Shown: positions 26,917 to 36,967 of the stretch, one piece after another
Layout of the letters: each line of letters starts with the position of its first letter
Numbering within the stretch: position 1 is the first letter of the stretch
Assembly (NCBI RefSeq): GCF_013019105.1
Contig: NZ_BLTE01000008.1
Span: 1-64,000, forward strand
Length of the DNA stretch: 64,000 nt
DNA from: Fundidesulfovibrio magnetotacticus
GTDB lineage: Bacteria; Desulfobacterota; Desulfovibrionia; Desulfovibrionales; Desulfovibrionaceae
Direction: 5' to 3'
Notes under the pieces: generated by a model
Seen by the model: only the letters and a program-made list of their open reading frames with translations
Told to the model about the DNA's origin: nothing
Database searches by the model: none
Made by a program: the position numbers and the translations under genes

Positions 26917-27695
26917 ACCTGCTGGCCGTGGAGGGCGTCACCCTCACCTTCCATGCCGTGGCGGCCCTGATGGACGTGAGCTTCACCGTGCCGGAAGGCC
27001 GGATCGTCTCCCTCATCGGCCCCAACGGCGCGGGCAAGACGAGCATGCTCAACTGCGTGAGCGGCCGCTACCGCCCGGACAAGGGCTCCATCACCCTGGA
27101 CGGGCGCGAGCTCCTGGGCGTGCCCGCCCACAAGCGCACCAGCCTTGGGCTCTCGCGCACCTTCCAGAACATCGCCCTCTTCAAGGGCCTCTCCGTGCTG
27201 GACAACCTCATGCTCGGGCGGCACTCGCGCATGGAATACGGCCTGCTGGCCAGCCTCTTCTACCTGGGCAAGGCCCGCCGCCAGGAGGACGCCCACCGCC
27301 GCCGCGTGGAGGACGTGATCGACTTCCTCAACCTCTCCCCCTACCGCCACCAGGCCGCCGGACGCCTGCCCTACGGCGTGCAGAAGCGCGTGGAGCTGGG
27401 ACGCGCCCTGGCCGCCGAGCCCCGGCTCATCCTCCTGGACGAGCCCATGGCCGGCATGAACCTGGAGGAAACCGAGGACATGGCCCGCTACATCCTGGAC
27501 ATCAACGAGGAATGGGGCGCAACCGTGCTCCTGGTGGAGCACGACATGGGCGTGGTGATGGATGTCTCCCACAAGGTGGTGGTGCTGGACTTCGGCCGCG
27601 TGCTGGCCGAGGGAACCCCCGCCGAGGTGAGTGCTGACCCGGCCGTGGTGGCCGCCTACCTGGGCAGCGAAGACGCCGTGTTCCTGGGGCGCTAG
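26913..27695 (+). CDS. livG: Branched-chain amino acid-type ABC transporter ATPase LivG
   Basis: The 260-residue cassette has Walker A GPNGAGKT (about 36-43), signature LPYGVQKRVELGRAL (the usual LSGGQ reads LPYGVQ) and Walker B LILLDEPMAGMN, with a switch histidine in LVEHDM. The long insert and the C-terminus ending in YLGSEDAVFLGR are typical of LivG. It starts by ATGA overlap with the CBS-ACT gene. With LivH, LivM, the binding protein and LivF it forms a complete importer of the hydrophobic amino acid/carboxylate family. Confidence 0.88.
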   Translation: MNLLAVEGVTLTFHAVAALMDVSFTVPEGRIVSLIGPNGAGKTSMLNCVSGRYRPDKGSITLDGRELLGVPAHKRTSLGLSRTFQNIALFKGLSVLDNLMLGRHSRMEYGLLASLFYLGKARRQEDAHRRRVEDVIDFLNLSPYRHQAAGRLPYGVQKRVELGRALAAEPRLILLDEPMAGMNLEETEDMARYILDINEEWGATVLLVEHDMGVVMDVSHKVVVLDFGRVLAEGTPAEVSADPAVVAAYLGSEDAVFLGR

Positions 27696-27698
27696 GCC

Positions 27699-29582
27699 AT
27701 GCAAACCTACCGCTCCACACTGCCCCGCCTGCTCCTGGAAAACGCGCGGCGCGCCCCACGCGACACGGCCCTGCGCGAAAAGCAGTGGGGCGTCTGGCAG
27801 GCCTACACCTGGAAGGACTACCTGGACATCACCGCCGCCTTCGCCGGGGGCCTGGCCGAACTGGGCCTGGGCCGGGGCGACATCGTGGTGCTCATCGGAG
27901 ACAACCGACCCGAATGGCTCTGGGCGGAGCTGGCCATCCAGTCCCTGGGCGGAGTGGCCCTGGGCCTCTACCAGGACGCCCCCCCCGACGAGATCGGCTA
28001 CATCCTGGAGCTGTCCCAGACCAAGCTCGTGGTGGCGGAAGACCAGGAACAGGTGGACAAGCTCCTGAGCCTGCGCTCCTCCCTGCCGGAGCTGCGCCAC
28101 ATCGTCTACCACGACGCCCGGGGCCTGACCGCCTACACGGACGACGGACTCCTGGATTTCGAGAGCGTGCGCCGCCTGGGCGAAATGCGCGCCGGGGAGT
28201 TCGAGGCCAACCTCGATGCCCTCTCGCCCGACGACCCGGCGCTCATCGCCACCACCTCGGGCACCACGGGGCGGCCCAAGCTGGCCCAGCTCTCCCACGC
28301 CAACCTGCTCTGCATGGCCCACAACCTGGGCCAGGCCGACCCCAAGCGGGCCACGGACGAGTTCGTCTCCTTCCTGCCCCTGGCCTGGATGGGCGAGCAG
28401 ATGATGAGCGTGGCCTCGGCCCTGCTCTTCGGCTTCAAGGTGAACTTCCCCGAAGAGCCCGACACCGTGCGGGAAGACATCCGCGAGATCGCCCCCCACG
28501 TGCTCTTCTCGCCCCCGCGCGTCTGGGAGAACATGGCCGCGGGCGTGCGCGTGAAGATCATGGAGACCACGCCCCTCAAGCGCTGGCTCTACAACCTCTG
28601 CATGCCCGTGGGCGAGCGCTGGGCAGACGCCCGCTTCCGGGGCGAGTCCCCCGGACTGGGGCTCAGGCTGGCCTACTCCCTGGCGTGGCTCGCGCTCTTT
28701 CGCGCCCTCAAGGACCGCCTGGGCTTCACCAACATCCGTTCGGCCTGCACCGGCGGCGCGGCCCTGGGGCCGGACACCTTCCGCTTCTTCCACGCCCTGG
28801 GCGTGAACCTCAAGCAGATCTACGGACAGACCGAGATCGCCGGCATCTCCTGCATCCATCAGGACGGCCGCGTGGACTTCACCAGCGTGGGCGCGCCCAT
28901 CCCCGAGACCGAGATCCGCATCTCCGAGGAAGGCGAAATCCTCTCCCGGAGCCCCGCCGTGTTCCTGGGCTACTACCAGAACGAGAAGGCCACGGCCGAA
29001 GCCCTGGACGACGGCTGGCTGCGCTCCGGCGACGCGGGCTATTTCGACGACGCGGGCCGACTGGTGGTCATCGACCGCCTCAAGGACGTGATGACCCTCG
29101 TGAACGGCGCGCGCTTCTCGCCCCAGTTCATCGAGAACAAGGTGAAGTTCTCGCCCTACGTGAAGGAGGCCGTGGCCTTCGGCCGGGGCCGGGAGCACGT
29201 CTCGGCGCTCGTCTGCCTGGACGCCGAGATCGCCGGGCGCTGGGCCGAGGGCCGCCAGATCACCTACACCACCTACCAGGACCTGGCCTGCCGCGAGGAG
29301 CTTTACGCCCTGGTGCGCGAGGAGATCGCCCGCGTGAACCTGGAGCTGCCCGAGGAGCACCGCGTGCGCCGCTTCGCCCTGCTCTACAAGGAGCTGGACG
29401 CGGACGACGGCGAGCTCACCCGCACTCGCAAGGTGCGCCGCCAGGTGGTGGAGGAGCGCTACGCCCCCCTGGTGGAGGCCCTGTTCGGCGCGCCCGGCAC
29501 AATCGAACTCACGTCGGAGATCGTCTACCAGGACGGCCGCCGACGCACCATGAGCGGCGCGGTCCGCATCGAGGAAGTGTGA
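27699..29582 (+). CDS. AMP-forming acyl-CoA synthetase (long-chain type)
   Basis: The 627-residue member of the adenylate-forming family has the ATP-binding P-loop TTSGTTGRPKLAQLSHAN (near 185-205), YGQTE (near 380), GWLRSGDAGYFD (near 440) and the hinge region IDRLKDVMTLVNG. It activates a carboxylic acid to its CoA thioester using ATP. It lies inside the liv operon, 3 bp after livG and overlapping livH, which suggests that the imported compound is activated on entry. Chain length or aromatic preference cannot be read from the sequence. Confidence 0.88.
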   Translation: MQTYRSTLPRLLLENARRAPRDTALREKQWGVWQAYTWKDYLDITAAFAGGLAELGLGRGDIVVLIGDNRPEWLWAELAIQSLGGVALGLYQDAPPDEIGYILELSQTKLVVAEDQEQVDKLLSLRSSLPELRHIVYHDARGLTAYTDDGLLDFESVRRLGEMRAGEFEANLDALSPDDPALIATTSGTTGRPKLAQLSHANLLCMAHNLGQADPKRATDEFVSFLPLAWMGEQMMSVASALLFGFKVNFPEEPDTVREDIREIAPHVLFSPPRVWENMAAGVRVKIMETTPLKRWLYNLCMPVGERWADARFRGESPGLGLRLAYSLAWLALFRALKDRLGFTNIRSACTGGAALGPDTFRFFHALGVNLKQIYGQTEIAGISCIHQDGRVDFTSVGAPIPETEIRISEEGEILSRSPAVFLGYYQNEKATAEALDDGWLRSGDAGYFDDAGRLVVIDRLKDVMTLVNGARFSPQFIENKVKFSPYVKEAVAFGRGREHVSALVCLDAEIAGRWAEGRQITYTTYQDLACREELYALVREEIARVNLELPEEHRVRRFALLYKELDADDGELTRTRKVRRQVVEERYAPLVEALFGAPGTIELTSEIVYQDGRRRTMSGAVRIEEV

Positions 29583-30469
29583 TGGAATACTATCTCCAAC
29601 TGGTGATCTCGGGCCTCGTGGTGGGCTCCATCTATTCGCTGGTGGCCCTGGGTTTCGTGATCATCTACAAGGCCACCAAGGTGGTGAACTTCGCCCAGGG
29701 CGAGCTGGTGATGGTGGGCGCGTTCGCCTGCTTCTCGCTCACGGTGCAGTTCGGGCTGCCCTTCTGGGTGTCCTTCCCCATGACGCTCGCGTTCTCCACG
29801 CTCCTGGGCATGGCCATCGAGCGGCTCACGCTGCGCCCGCTCATCGGGGAGCCCACCATCTCGGTGATCATGGTCACCATCGGGCTCTCCTCGGTGCTCA
29901 AGTCCCTGGTGCAGCTCTGCTGGGGCACGCAGATCAGGGTGTTCCCCCAGGTGCTGCCCGCCGACCCGGTGGTGGTGGCCGGGCTGCCGGTCTCGCCGGT
30001 GTACGTGGCGGCCTTCCTGCTCTCCATCCTGCTTTTCGCGGCCTTTTCGCTCTTCTTCAAGTATTCGCGCCTGGGCATCGCCATGCGCGCCACGGCCTTC
30101 GACCAGGCCGCCTCGGCCAGCATGGGCATCTCCATCAAGAGCATCTTCGCCATGTCCTGGTGCGTGGCGGCCATGGTCTCGGCCGTGGGCGGGGTGATCC
30201 TGGGCAACATCAACGGCATCAACTCCCAGCTGGGGCACCTTGGGCTCAAGGTGTTCCCGGCGGTGATCCTGGGCGGGCTGGACAGCCTGGCCGGGGCGGC
30301 CCTGGGCGGGCTGCTCATCGGCGTGCTGGAGAACGTCTGCGACGGCGTGGCCAAGGACGTGCTGGGCCTGGGCGGCTTCAAGGACGTGGCGGCCTTCATC
30401 GTGCTGGTGATGGTCCTGATGCTCAAACCTTACGGGCTCTTCGGAACCCGCCAGATCGAGAGGGTCTAG
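29582..30469 (+). CDS. livH: Branched-chain amino acid-type ABC permease LivH
   Basis: The 295-residue permease has about eight membrane helices. Family-typical regions are GLVVGSIYSLVALGFVIIYKA at the N-terminus, NFAQGELVMVGAF, and the cytoplasmic coupling segment RLGIAMRATAFDQAAS AS (near 160-178, gap inserted). The start codon overlaps the CoA ligase stop codon by one base, so translation is coupled. Confidence 0.9.
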   Translation: MEYYLQLVISGLVVGSIYSLVALGFVIIYKATKVVNFAQGELVMVGAFACFSLTVQFGLPFWVSFPMTLAFSTLLGMAIERLTLRPLIGEPTISVIMVTIGLSSVLKSLVQLCWGTQIRVFPQVLPADPVVVAGLPVSPVYVAAFLLSILLFAAFSLFFKYSRLGIAMRATAFDQAASASMGISIKSIFAMSWCVAAMVSAVGGVILGNINGINSQLGHLGLKVFPAVILGGLDSLAGAALGGLLIGVLENVCDGVAKDVLGLGGFKDVAAFIVLVMVLMLKPYGLFGTRQIERV

Positions 30470-30471
30470 CC

Positions 30472-31518
30472 GTGAGCGCACCCTGCGGGCTCTTCTTCAC
30501 CTCCTACGCCCAGGAGTCGGCGCTGTTCCCCAGCCGCTTCCTCAAGGCGTCCATGGCCCTGTTCTTCGTGGCGCTGGTGGTCCTGCCGCCGTGGATGAAC
30601 AGCTACCACGTCTCGGTGCTCTGCCTGATCAACATCGCGGTGATCGGGGCGGTGTCGCTCAACCTGCTCACGGGCTCCTGCGGCCAGATCTCCCTGGGCC
30701 ACGGGGCCTTCGTGGGCGTGGGCGCCTACACGGCCGGGGTGCTGGCGGCCAAGGGCGTGCCCTTCCTGCTGGCCCTGCCCGCTTCGGGGCTCCTGGCCGC
30801 CCTGGCCGGGATGCTCTTCGGGCTGCCGTCCTTGCGCCTCAAGGGCATCTACCTGGCCATCTCCACCCTGGCGGCCCAGCTGATCCTGGAATACGTCTTC
30901 CTGCACTGGGAGTCCGTGACCGGCGGCTCCAACGGCCTGGCGGTGATGCCCCCCGAAATTTTCGGCTACGCCTTCGACAACGACCTCAAGATGTTCTACC
31001 TCACCCTGGCGGCGGCCTCCCTGTGCGCCCTGGGCGCGGCCAACGTGCTGCGCTCGCGCCTGGGCCGGGCCTTCGTCTCCATCCGCGACCACTACCTCTC
31101 GGCCGAAATCGTGGGCGTAAGCCTTTTCGGCTACAAGCTGCGCGCCTTCGGGTTGAGCTCCTTCCTGGCGGGCGTGTCCGGGGCGCTCTGGGCGCACTAC
31201 ACCATGTTCCTGAGTCCCGAGCAGTTCGGCATCGGGCTCTCCATCAGCTACCTGGCCATGATCATCATCGGCGGCATGGGCCGCGTGGCGGGGGCGGTCT
31301 ACGGGGCCGTGTTCATCACGGTGCTGCCCGAGGCGCTCAACGCCCTCTCGGCTTCTGCCGAGGCCTGGATGCCCGGCATGACCTCCAACCTCATGGCCCT
31401 CAAGGGCGGCGTGTTCGGCCTGGCGCTCATCCTCTTCCTGCTCTTCGAGCCCGAAGGCCTAGCGCACCGCTGGCGGCTGATCAAGGCCTACTGGAAACTC
31501 TACCCCTTCGCCCACTGA
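30472..31518 (+). CDS. livM: Branched-chain amino acid-type ABC permease LivM
   Basis: The 348-residue permease starts at GTG two bases after livH. It has about nine membrane helices and the LivM motifs LTGSCGQISLGHGAFVGVGA (near 62-81) and a coupling segment with SRLGRAFVSIRDHYLSAEIVG. It ends in a cytoplasmic tail. It pairs with LivH to form the membrane channel of the importer. Confidence 0.9.
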   Translation: MSAPCGLFFTSYAQESALFPSRFLKASMALFFVALVVLPPWMNSYHVSVLCLINIAVIGAVSLNLLTGSCGQISLGHGAFVGVGAYTAGVLAAKGVPFLLALPASGLLAALAGMLFGLPSLRLKGIYLAISTLAAQLILEYVFLHWESVTGGSNGLAVMPPEIFGYAFDNDLKMFYLTLAAASLCALGAANVLRSRLGRAFVSIRDHYLSAEIVGVSLFGYKLRAFGLSSFLAGVSGALWAHYTMFLSPEQFGIGLSISYLAMIIIGGMGRVAGAVYGAVFITVLPEALNALSASAEAWMPGMTSNLMALKGGVFGLALILFLLFEPEGLAHRWRLIKAYWKLYPFAH

Positions 31519-31538
31519 CCCCAAAGGAGGCCCACACC

Positions 31539-32711
31539 ATGCATTCCACACTCAAACGCCTGCTCCTGGCGGCCGCGCTGGCCGCCCTGTCCTGCGCCCC
31601 CGCCCTGGCCCAGGAGTACGTCATCGGCTCCCTGCAGGACCTCTCCGGCCCTACCGCCGACGTGGGCAAGCCCTACGGCGACGGCATCCGCGACGGCGCG
31701 CGCTACATCAACGAATCCGGCATGCTGGGCCAGGCCAAGGTGAAGCTCATCGCCGTGGACTACGCCTACAACGCCCAGCAGGCCCTGGCCGCCTACAAGA
31801 AGTTCACCTCCCAGGACAAGATCCTGGCCCTGCAGGGCTGGGGCACCCAGGACACCGAGGCCCTCACCCAGTTCGTGGCCCGCGACAAGGTGCCCTGCAT
31901 CTCGGCCTCCTACTCGGCGCACCTCACCGAGGGGTCCAAGGCTCCCTACAACTTCTTCGTGGCCGCCGACTACTCCACCCAGATCCGCGGCGCGCTCAAG
32001 TATTTCAAGGACAACTGGAAGGAGCAGCGCGCCCCCAAGCTGGCGCTGGTCTACCCCAACCACCCCTACGGCCTGGCCCCCATCCCCGCCGCCAAGGACT
32101 ACGCCAAGGAGCTGGGCTTCGAGCTGGTGGGCGAGGAAAACGTGGACCTGAAGGCCATGGACGCCACCGCGCAACTCCTGCGCCTGCAGAAGGCCGCCCC
32201 TGATTTCGTCTGGATCGGCGGAACCACGCAGTCCACGGCCGTGGTGCTCAAGGACGCCCAGAAGATGGGCTTCAAGACCCGCTTCTTCACCAACATCTGG
32301 GGCTCCGACGAAAACCTGCCGCCCCTGGCCGGATCGGCCGCCGACGGCGTGGTCTCGCTGCAGACCGCCGTCAGCTACGGACAGGACGTGCCCGGCATGA
32401 AGGCCATCGAGAAGCTCACCGGCGGCCAGCCGCAGATGACCCACTACATCCGCGCCTTCGCCTCCATGCTGGTGATGGCCGAGGCCATCAAGCTGGCCCA
32501 GGCCAAAGGCCCCGTGACCGGCGAGACCCTCAAGGCCGCGCTGGAGAGCCTGCGCGACTACAGCCCCCTGGGCCTTACGCCGCCCATCTCCTACTTCCCG
32601 GAGGACCACCGCCCCAACATGTCGGTGATGCTCTACACCTTCGAGAACGGCAAGATGAAGCTCCTGGCCACCCAGACTCTGGAGCGCAAAAAGGAATGGC
32701 TGGGCAAGTAG
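31539..32711 (+). CDS. ABC transporter substrate-binding protein, Leu/Ile/Val family
   Basis: The 390-residue protein has a Sec signal peptide (cleavage after ...APALA, about residue 24). The periplasmic binding fold I of the LivJ type follows, beginning YVIGSLQDLSGPTADVGKPYG, with VKLIAVDYAYNAQQALAAYK. The start has AGGAGG eight bases upstream. The ligand is not known; the two CoA ligases in the operon make a carboxylic or aromatic acid more likely than a standard amino acid. A strong hairpin follows the stop, as is common after binding-protein genes. Confidence 0.9.
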   Translation: MHSTLKRLLLAAALAALSCAPALAQEYVIGSLQDLSGPTADVGKPYGDGIRDGARYINESGMLGQAKVKLIAVDYAYNAQQALAAYKKFTSQDKILALQGWGTQDTEALTQFVARDKVPCISASYSAHLTEGSKAPYNFFVAADYSTQIRGALKYFKDNWKEQRAPKLALVYPNHPYGLAPIPAAKDYAKELGFELVGEENVDLKAMDATAQLLRLQKAAPDFVWIGGTTQSTAVVLKDAQKMGFKTRFFTNIWGSDENLPPLAGSAADGVVSLQTAVSYGQDVPGMKAIEKLTGGQPQMTHYIRAFASMLVMAEAIKLAQAKGPVTGETLKAALESLRDYSPLGLTPPISYFPEDHRPNMSVMLYTFENGKMKLLATQTLERKKEWLGK

Positions 32712-32726
32712 CCCTGATGACCGATG

Positions 32727-32759
32727 CCCCGGTCCCGGCCGCGAAGGCCGGGGCCGGGG
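32727..32759 (+). other. Strong hairpin after the binding-protein gene
   Basis: A 14-bp stem with one G-T pair (32727-32740 with 32746-32759) and a GCGAA loop, without a U-tract. Hairpins here usually protect the upstream mRNA end and lower expression of the genes beyond it. Confidence 0.6.
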
Positions 32760-32770
32760 CCGCCTGTCCG

Positions 32771-32931
32771 GCCGGACGGCCCCGGCCGGACGAAAAGGCC
32801 CTTCAACCTGGCCGGACAATTCGACCGGATGCCGCTGGCTGACCGGCCTGACCGAATAGCCGGACAGCACGGCCCGACCGACCGGCCTGACGGCGCGGCC
32901 GGACACGGCTGGCCGGACACGGCGGCCGGAC
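32771..32931. repeat. Array of short GCCGGAC repeats
   Basis: Seven copies of GCCGGAC begin at 32771, 32785, 32811, 32859, 32898, 32912 and 32925, several spaced 13-14 bp apart. Related ACCGGCCTGAC segments lie between them. The array fills the gap between the binding-protein gene and livF. No gene is visible in it. Confidence 0.6.
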
Positions 32932-32983
32932 GCCAACCCGCCGCCCTCCGGGGCGGCGCAACCCGACGATCAAAGGACTCTGC

Positions 32984-33781
<798 letters not shown>

Positions 33782-33849
33782 CGCCCGCCGCGACGCGCTC
33801 TCGACCCGGCCCCGAGACAGCACCCGACGACGCCCCCCAAGGAGCGACC

Positions 33850-35097
33850 ATGACGCAAGCCCCTCCCTCCCTGGAGTTCATCCCCGACCCGGAGCGCCGC
33901 GACGCTCTCTGGGCGCGCCTTGCCGGACATCTGGAGCACGCCTTCGCCCAAAGCTCCGAGGCGCGCGCCCGCATGGAGCGGGCTGGGCTCACGCCCGGGG
34001 ACGTGCGCTCCCCGGAGGATTTCGCGCGCATCCCCCCCCTGCGCAAGAAGGACCTCAAGGCCGTACAGGCCTCGGGGCCGCGCCTGGGCGGGCTCTCCAC
34101 CGTGGACCTGGGCAGGCTGCGCCGCCTCTACCAGTCTCCCGGCCCCCTCTACGACCCCGAGGGCCGCGAGCCCGACTTCTGGGGCTGGACCGAGGCCTTC
34201 CGCGCCGCCGGGTTCGAGGCGGGCGACCTGGCCGTGATGACCTTCAGCTACCACCTCACCCCGGCCGGGCACATGCTCGAAGAGCCCCTGCGCGAGCTGG
34301 GCTGCGCCGTGGTCCCGGCCGGACCCGGCAATACGGAGATCCTGACGGAGCTTCTGGCTTCCCTGCCCGTCACGGCCTTCGTGGGCATGGCCTCCTTCCT
34401 GCGCGCCCTGGGCGAGAAGGCCCGCGCAGCCGGGCTGGACCCGGCACGCGACCTCTCGGTGCGCAAGGCCTTCGTGGCTGCGGAACGCCTGCCCGAGTCG
34501 CTGCGCCGCGAGGTGCAGGAGATGTTCGGGGCCAGGGTGCGCCAGGGCTACGGCACCGCCGACGTGGGGGCCATCGCCTACGAATGCGACGCCCTGGAGG
34601 GCATGCACTGCTCCAGCAGGGGCTGGGTGGAGGTCTGCGACCCGGCCACCGGGGAACCGCTGCCCCCCGGCGAGATGGGCGAAGTGGTCTTCACGCCCTT
34701 CGTGCGCGCCTACCCGCTGGTGCGACTGGCCACGGGGGACCTCTCGCGCCTGGTGGAGGCCCCCTGCCCCTGCGGGCGCACGTCGCCCAGGCTCGCGGGC
34801 ATTCTGGGGCGCGCGGACGACACGGTGAAGATCAAGGGCCAGTTCGTCTACCCGGCCCAGGCCGCCGAGGCCCTGGCCGCCTTCCCGGGCGTGGTCGCCT
34901 GGAGGCTCGTGGCCACGAATCCCGGCGGGCGCGACTGCCTCACCCTGGTCTACGAGGCCTCGGCGGACGTGGACGAGGCGGCGCTCACCGAGGCCTTCCG
35001 CCTGCGCTGCAAGCTGCGCCCGGTCCTGGAGCGCGCCCAGGCCGGGACCATCGACACCGCCCTGCCCCGCCTGGAGGACCGCCGCACATGGGATTGA
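33850..35097 (+). CDS. Phenylacetate-CoA ligase-type AMP-forming ligase (PaaK-like)
   Basis: The 415-residue member of the PaaK/CoF synthetase group of adenylate-forming enzymes has RIPPLRKKDLKAVQ near the N-terminus, QGYGTADVG (near 235) and TGDLS (near 298). The C-terminal hinge region has ILGRADDTVKIKGQFVYP. The usual PaaK P-loop (SSGTTG) is not clear: the aligned stretch reads YQSPGPLYDPEG, which may reduce activity or alter nucleotide use. The start follows AAGGAG. As last gene of the transport operon it may activate an aromatic acid such as phenylacetate (inference). Confidence 0.75.
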   Translation: MTQAPPSLEFIPDPERRDALWARLAGHLEHAFAQSSEARARMERAGLTPGDVRSPEDFARIPPLRKKDLKAVQASGPRLGGLSTVDLGRLRRLYQSPGPLYDPEGREPDFWGWTEAFRAAGFEAGDLAVMTFSYHLTPAGHMLEEPLRELGCAVVPAGPGNTEILTELLASLPVTAFVGMASFLRALGEKARAAGLDPARDLSVRKAFVAAERLPESLRREVQEMFGARVRQGYGTADVGAIAYECDALEGMHCSSRGWVEVCDPATGEPLPPGEMGEVVFTPFVRAYPLVRLATGDLSRLVEAPCPCGRTSPRLAGILGRADDTVKIKGQFVYPAQAAEALAAFPGVVAWRLVATNPGGRDCLTLVYEASADVDEAALTEAFRLRCKLRPVLERAQAGTIDTALPRLEDRRTWD

Positions 35098-35277
35098 ACT
35101 CCCCGGCCTGATCCGGGAGCTTACGGCCCTTCCGCGCCCTGCCGGGCGGGAGCCCCGGGCCCGGCTCTCCCTCTTACGCAAGCAGAAAGGCCGCATGCCG
35201 TCGCGGAGATGAGGACTAGGCTTCGCTGGCGTTGACCCGGAACATCTCAAAAGGCCCCGTGTTCTGGTGGATGCGGG

Positions 35278-36960
35278 TCAGACCCTGGCGCTTCCGGACG
35301 GACATTCGGCCGGAAAGCGCAATTCGACGGTGACTCCCGGCCCTTCCTGCCAGCGCAATGAACCCCGGAGCTGCCGGGCCAGTTCGCGGACGAGCAGCAA
35401 GCCCAGCGTGCCGGGGGAGACGTTGTGGCCGTCCGGCGTTGCCAGGGCGGCGGGCAGGCCGGGGCCGTCGTCGCCTACCACGAGCACGATCTCCCCGTCC
35501 TCCGTGTGCAGGTCCACCCGCAATTCCCCCCCTGCGCGCCCTGAGAAGGCGTGCTGGAAGGCGTTGGTGACCAGCTCGTTGAGCAGAAGGCCGCAGGGGG
35601 CCGCCTTGTCGATGGAAAGCCGGATGTCCTCCAGGGCGAGCTTCACGGACACTCTGTCCTGCATGTCGAAGGACCTCGCCAGCATTTCCAGGAGCTTTTC
35701 CATGTAATCGCGCAAGGAGATGGCTCCCAGATTGTCCGAACGGCAGAGCTGTTCGTGGAGCATGGCCATGGTGCGCACGCGCCCTTGCAGCTGCCGATAG
35801 CGCTCGAGCATTTCGGGATCTTCCACCTCGGAGGCCTGGAGGTCCATGAGGCTCAAGACCACCTGGAGGTTGTTTTTCACGCGGTGGTGCACCTCGCGCA
35901 GCAGGGCCTCCTTTTCGTGCAGGGACCGCAGGAGGGCGTCCCGCGCGGCCTTGCGCTCGGAGATGTCCTGGGCGTAGACCAGCGCTCCGTCCATGCCCTT
36001 GTAGGGCATGGGCGAGGCCGACACCTCCACGGTCACGGGTGTGCCGTCCTGGCGCAGGATGGTCTCCTCGCGCCTGGGAACGCTGTTCCGATCGGTGTTC
36101 AAGGTCTTGATGCGGTCAGCTACGCCCGTGCGGTCATTCGGGCTGATGCGTTCCAGCACTGGCAACCCCAGGAGTTCCTCCTGGGAGGATGCCCCGAAGA
36201 GCCGCACGCAGGCGGGGTTGACGTAGGCGAAGCGGCCCCCGGTCTGGACGAAGACCGCATCCGCGGAGGATTCCACCAGAAGCCTGAAACGCTCCTCGCT
36301 CCGGCGCAGTTCCTCCTCGGCCTGCCTGTGGCGCATTCCGGCCACCCCGATGGCCGCCGCCCCCGCGCCCATCACTGCCGCGAAGACAAGGATGGCCGCG
36401 CGGTGCAGCCCGTCCAGGTCCTGGGCCTCGTGTCTGAAGCGCGTAGAAATGTCCTGGGACAACGCCGCCAGGATGGCTTCCGATTCGGCCAGAATCCGGT
36501 CCATCTCCAGGCGGCGCGCCCCGGCGTTGAGCGCATCCGCCCCGCCGCAGGCCACGTCTCCGGCGGCGAGCACCGTCTCCCGGTAGCGCGCCAACCCCTC
36601 GGCGATGCGCTGGAAGCCGTTGCGGAACGCCGACTCCTGGCGCATGGGCTCCAGCGCCTTGATGGCGTTCTCGATGCGCCAGGCCGCCTGCTCGAAGAAC
36701 GCGCAGCGGCCTGGGTCCAGGGCGGAGCCCTCGCCAGTGGCGATTCGCTGCGTCTGCTGGTATCCACGCAGGAAATCCCCGCGCGCCAGGCGAATGTGCG
36801 CCTGCACCTCCAGATAGGCCGCGTTGTTTTCGCGCCACGAGGCGTTCACCCACCAGAACAAGCCGCAGGCTGTCAGGATGACGAAGGACACCCCGAGGAA
36901 AGCCGGAGTGGCGAGCGCAGCCCACCACGAACGACCGGGAACGGGTGAGGACCAAGACAT
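35278..36960 (-). CDS. Membrane sensor kinase of the HisKA_2 type with PAS domain
   Basis: The 560-residue protein has membrane helices at about 14-36 and 192-212 around a mostly helical periplasmic sensor. A PAS domain (about 232-350) follows. The kinase is of the HisKA_2 type: the H-box reads REVHHRVKNNLQVVLSLMDLQ, and the ATPase domain has NELVTNAFQHAF and GDDGPGLP. The start at 36960 lies 7 bp after the binding-protein gene, so it is translated from the same mRNA; earlier in-frame starts lie inside that gene. No response regulator lies next to it. The periplasmic protein may deliver its ligand to the kinase. Confidence 0.85.
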   Translation of the reverse strand: MSWSSPVPGRSWWAALATPAFLGVSFVILTACGLFWWVNASWRENNAAYLEVQAHIRLARGDFLRGYQQTQRIATGEGSALDPGRCAFFEQAAWRIENAIKALEPMRQESAFRNGFQRIAEGLARYRETVLAAGDVACGGADALNAGARRLEMDRILAESEAILAALSQDISTRFRHEAQDLDGLHRAAILVFAAVMGAGAAAIGVAGMRHRQAEEELRRSEERFRLLVESSADAVFVQTGGRFAYVNPACVRLFGASSQEELLGLPVLERISPNDRTGVADRIKTLNTDRNSVPRREETILRQDGTPVTVEVSASPMPYKGMDGALVYAQDISERKAARDALLRSLHEKEALLREVHHRVKNNLQVVLSLMDLQASEVEDPEMLERYRQLQGRVRTMAMLHEQLCRSDNLGAISLRDYMEKLLEMLARSFDMQDRVSVKLALEDIRLSIDKAAPCGLLLNELVTNAFQHAFSGRAGGELRVDLHTEDGEIVLVVGDDGPGLPAALATPDGHNVSPGTLGLLLVRELARQLRGSLRWQEGPGVTVELRFPAECPSGSARV

Positions 36961-36967
36961 GGCGGCC

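Noticed and set aside
32712-32983. CRISPR-like array between the binding-protein gene and livF.
   Set aside because: Repeats are only 7 bp, spacing is irregular and there are no spacers of constant length or cas genes.
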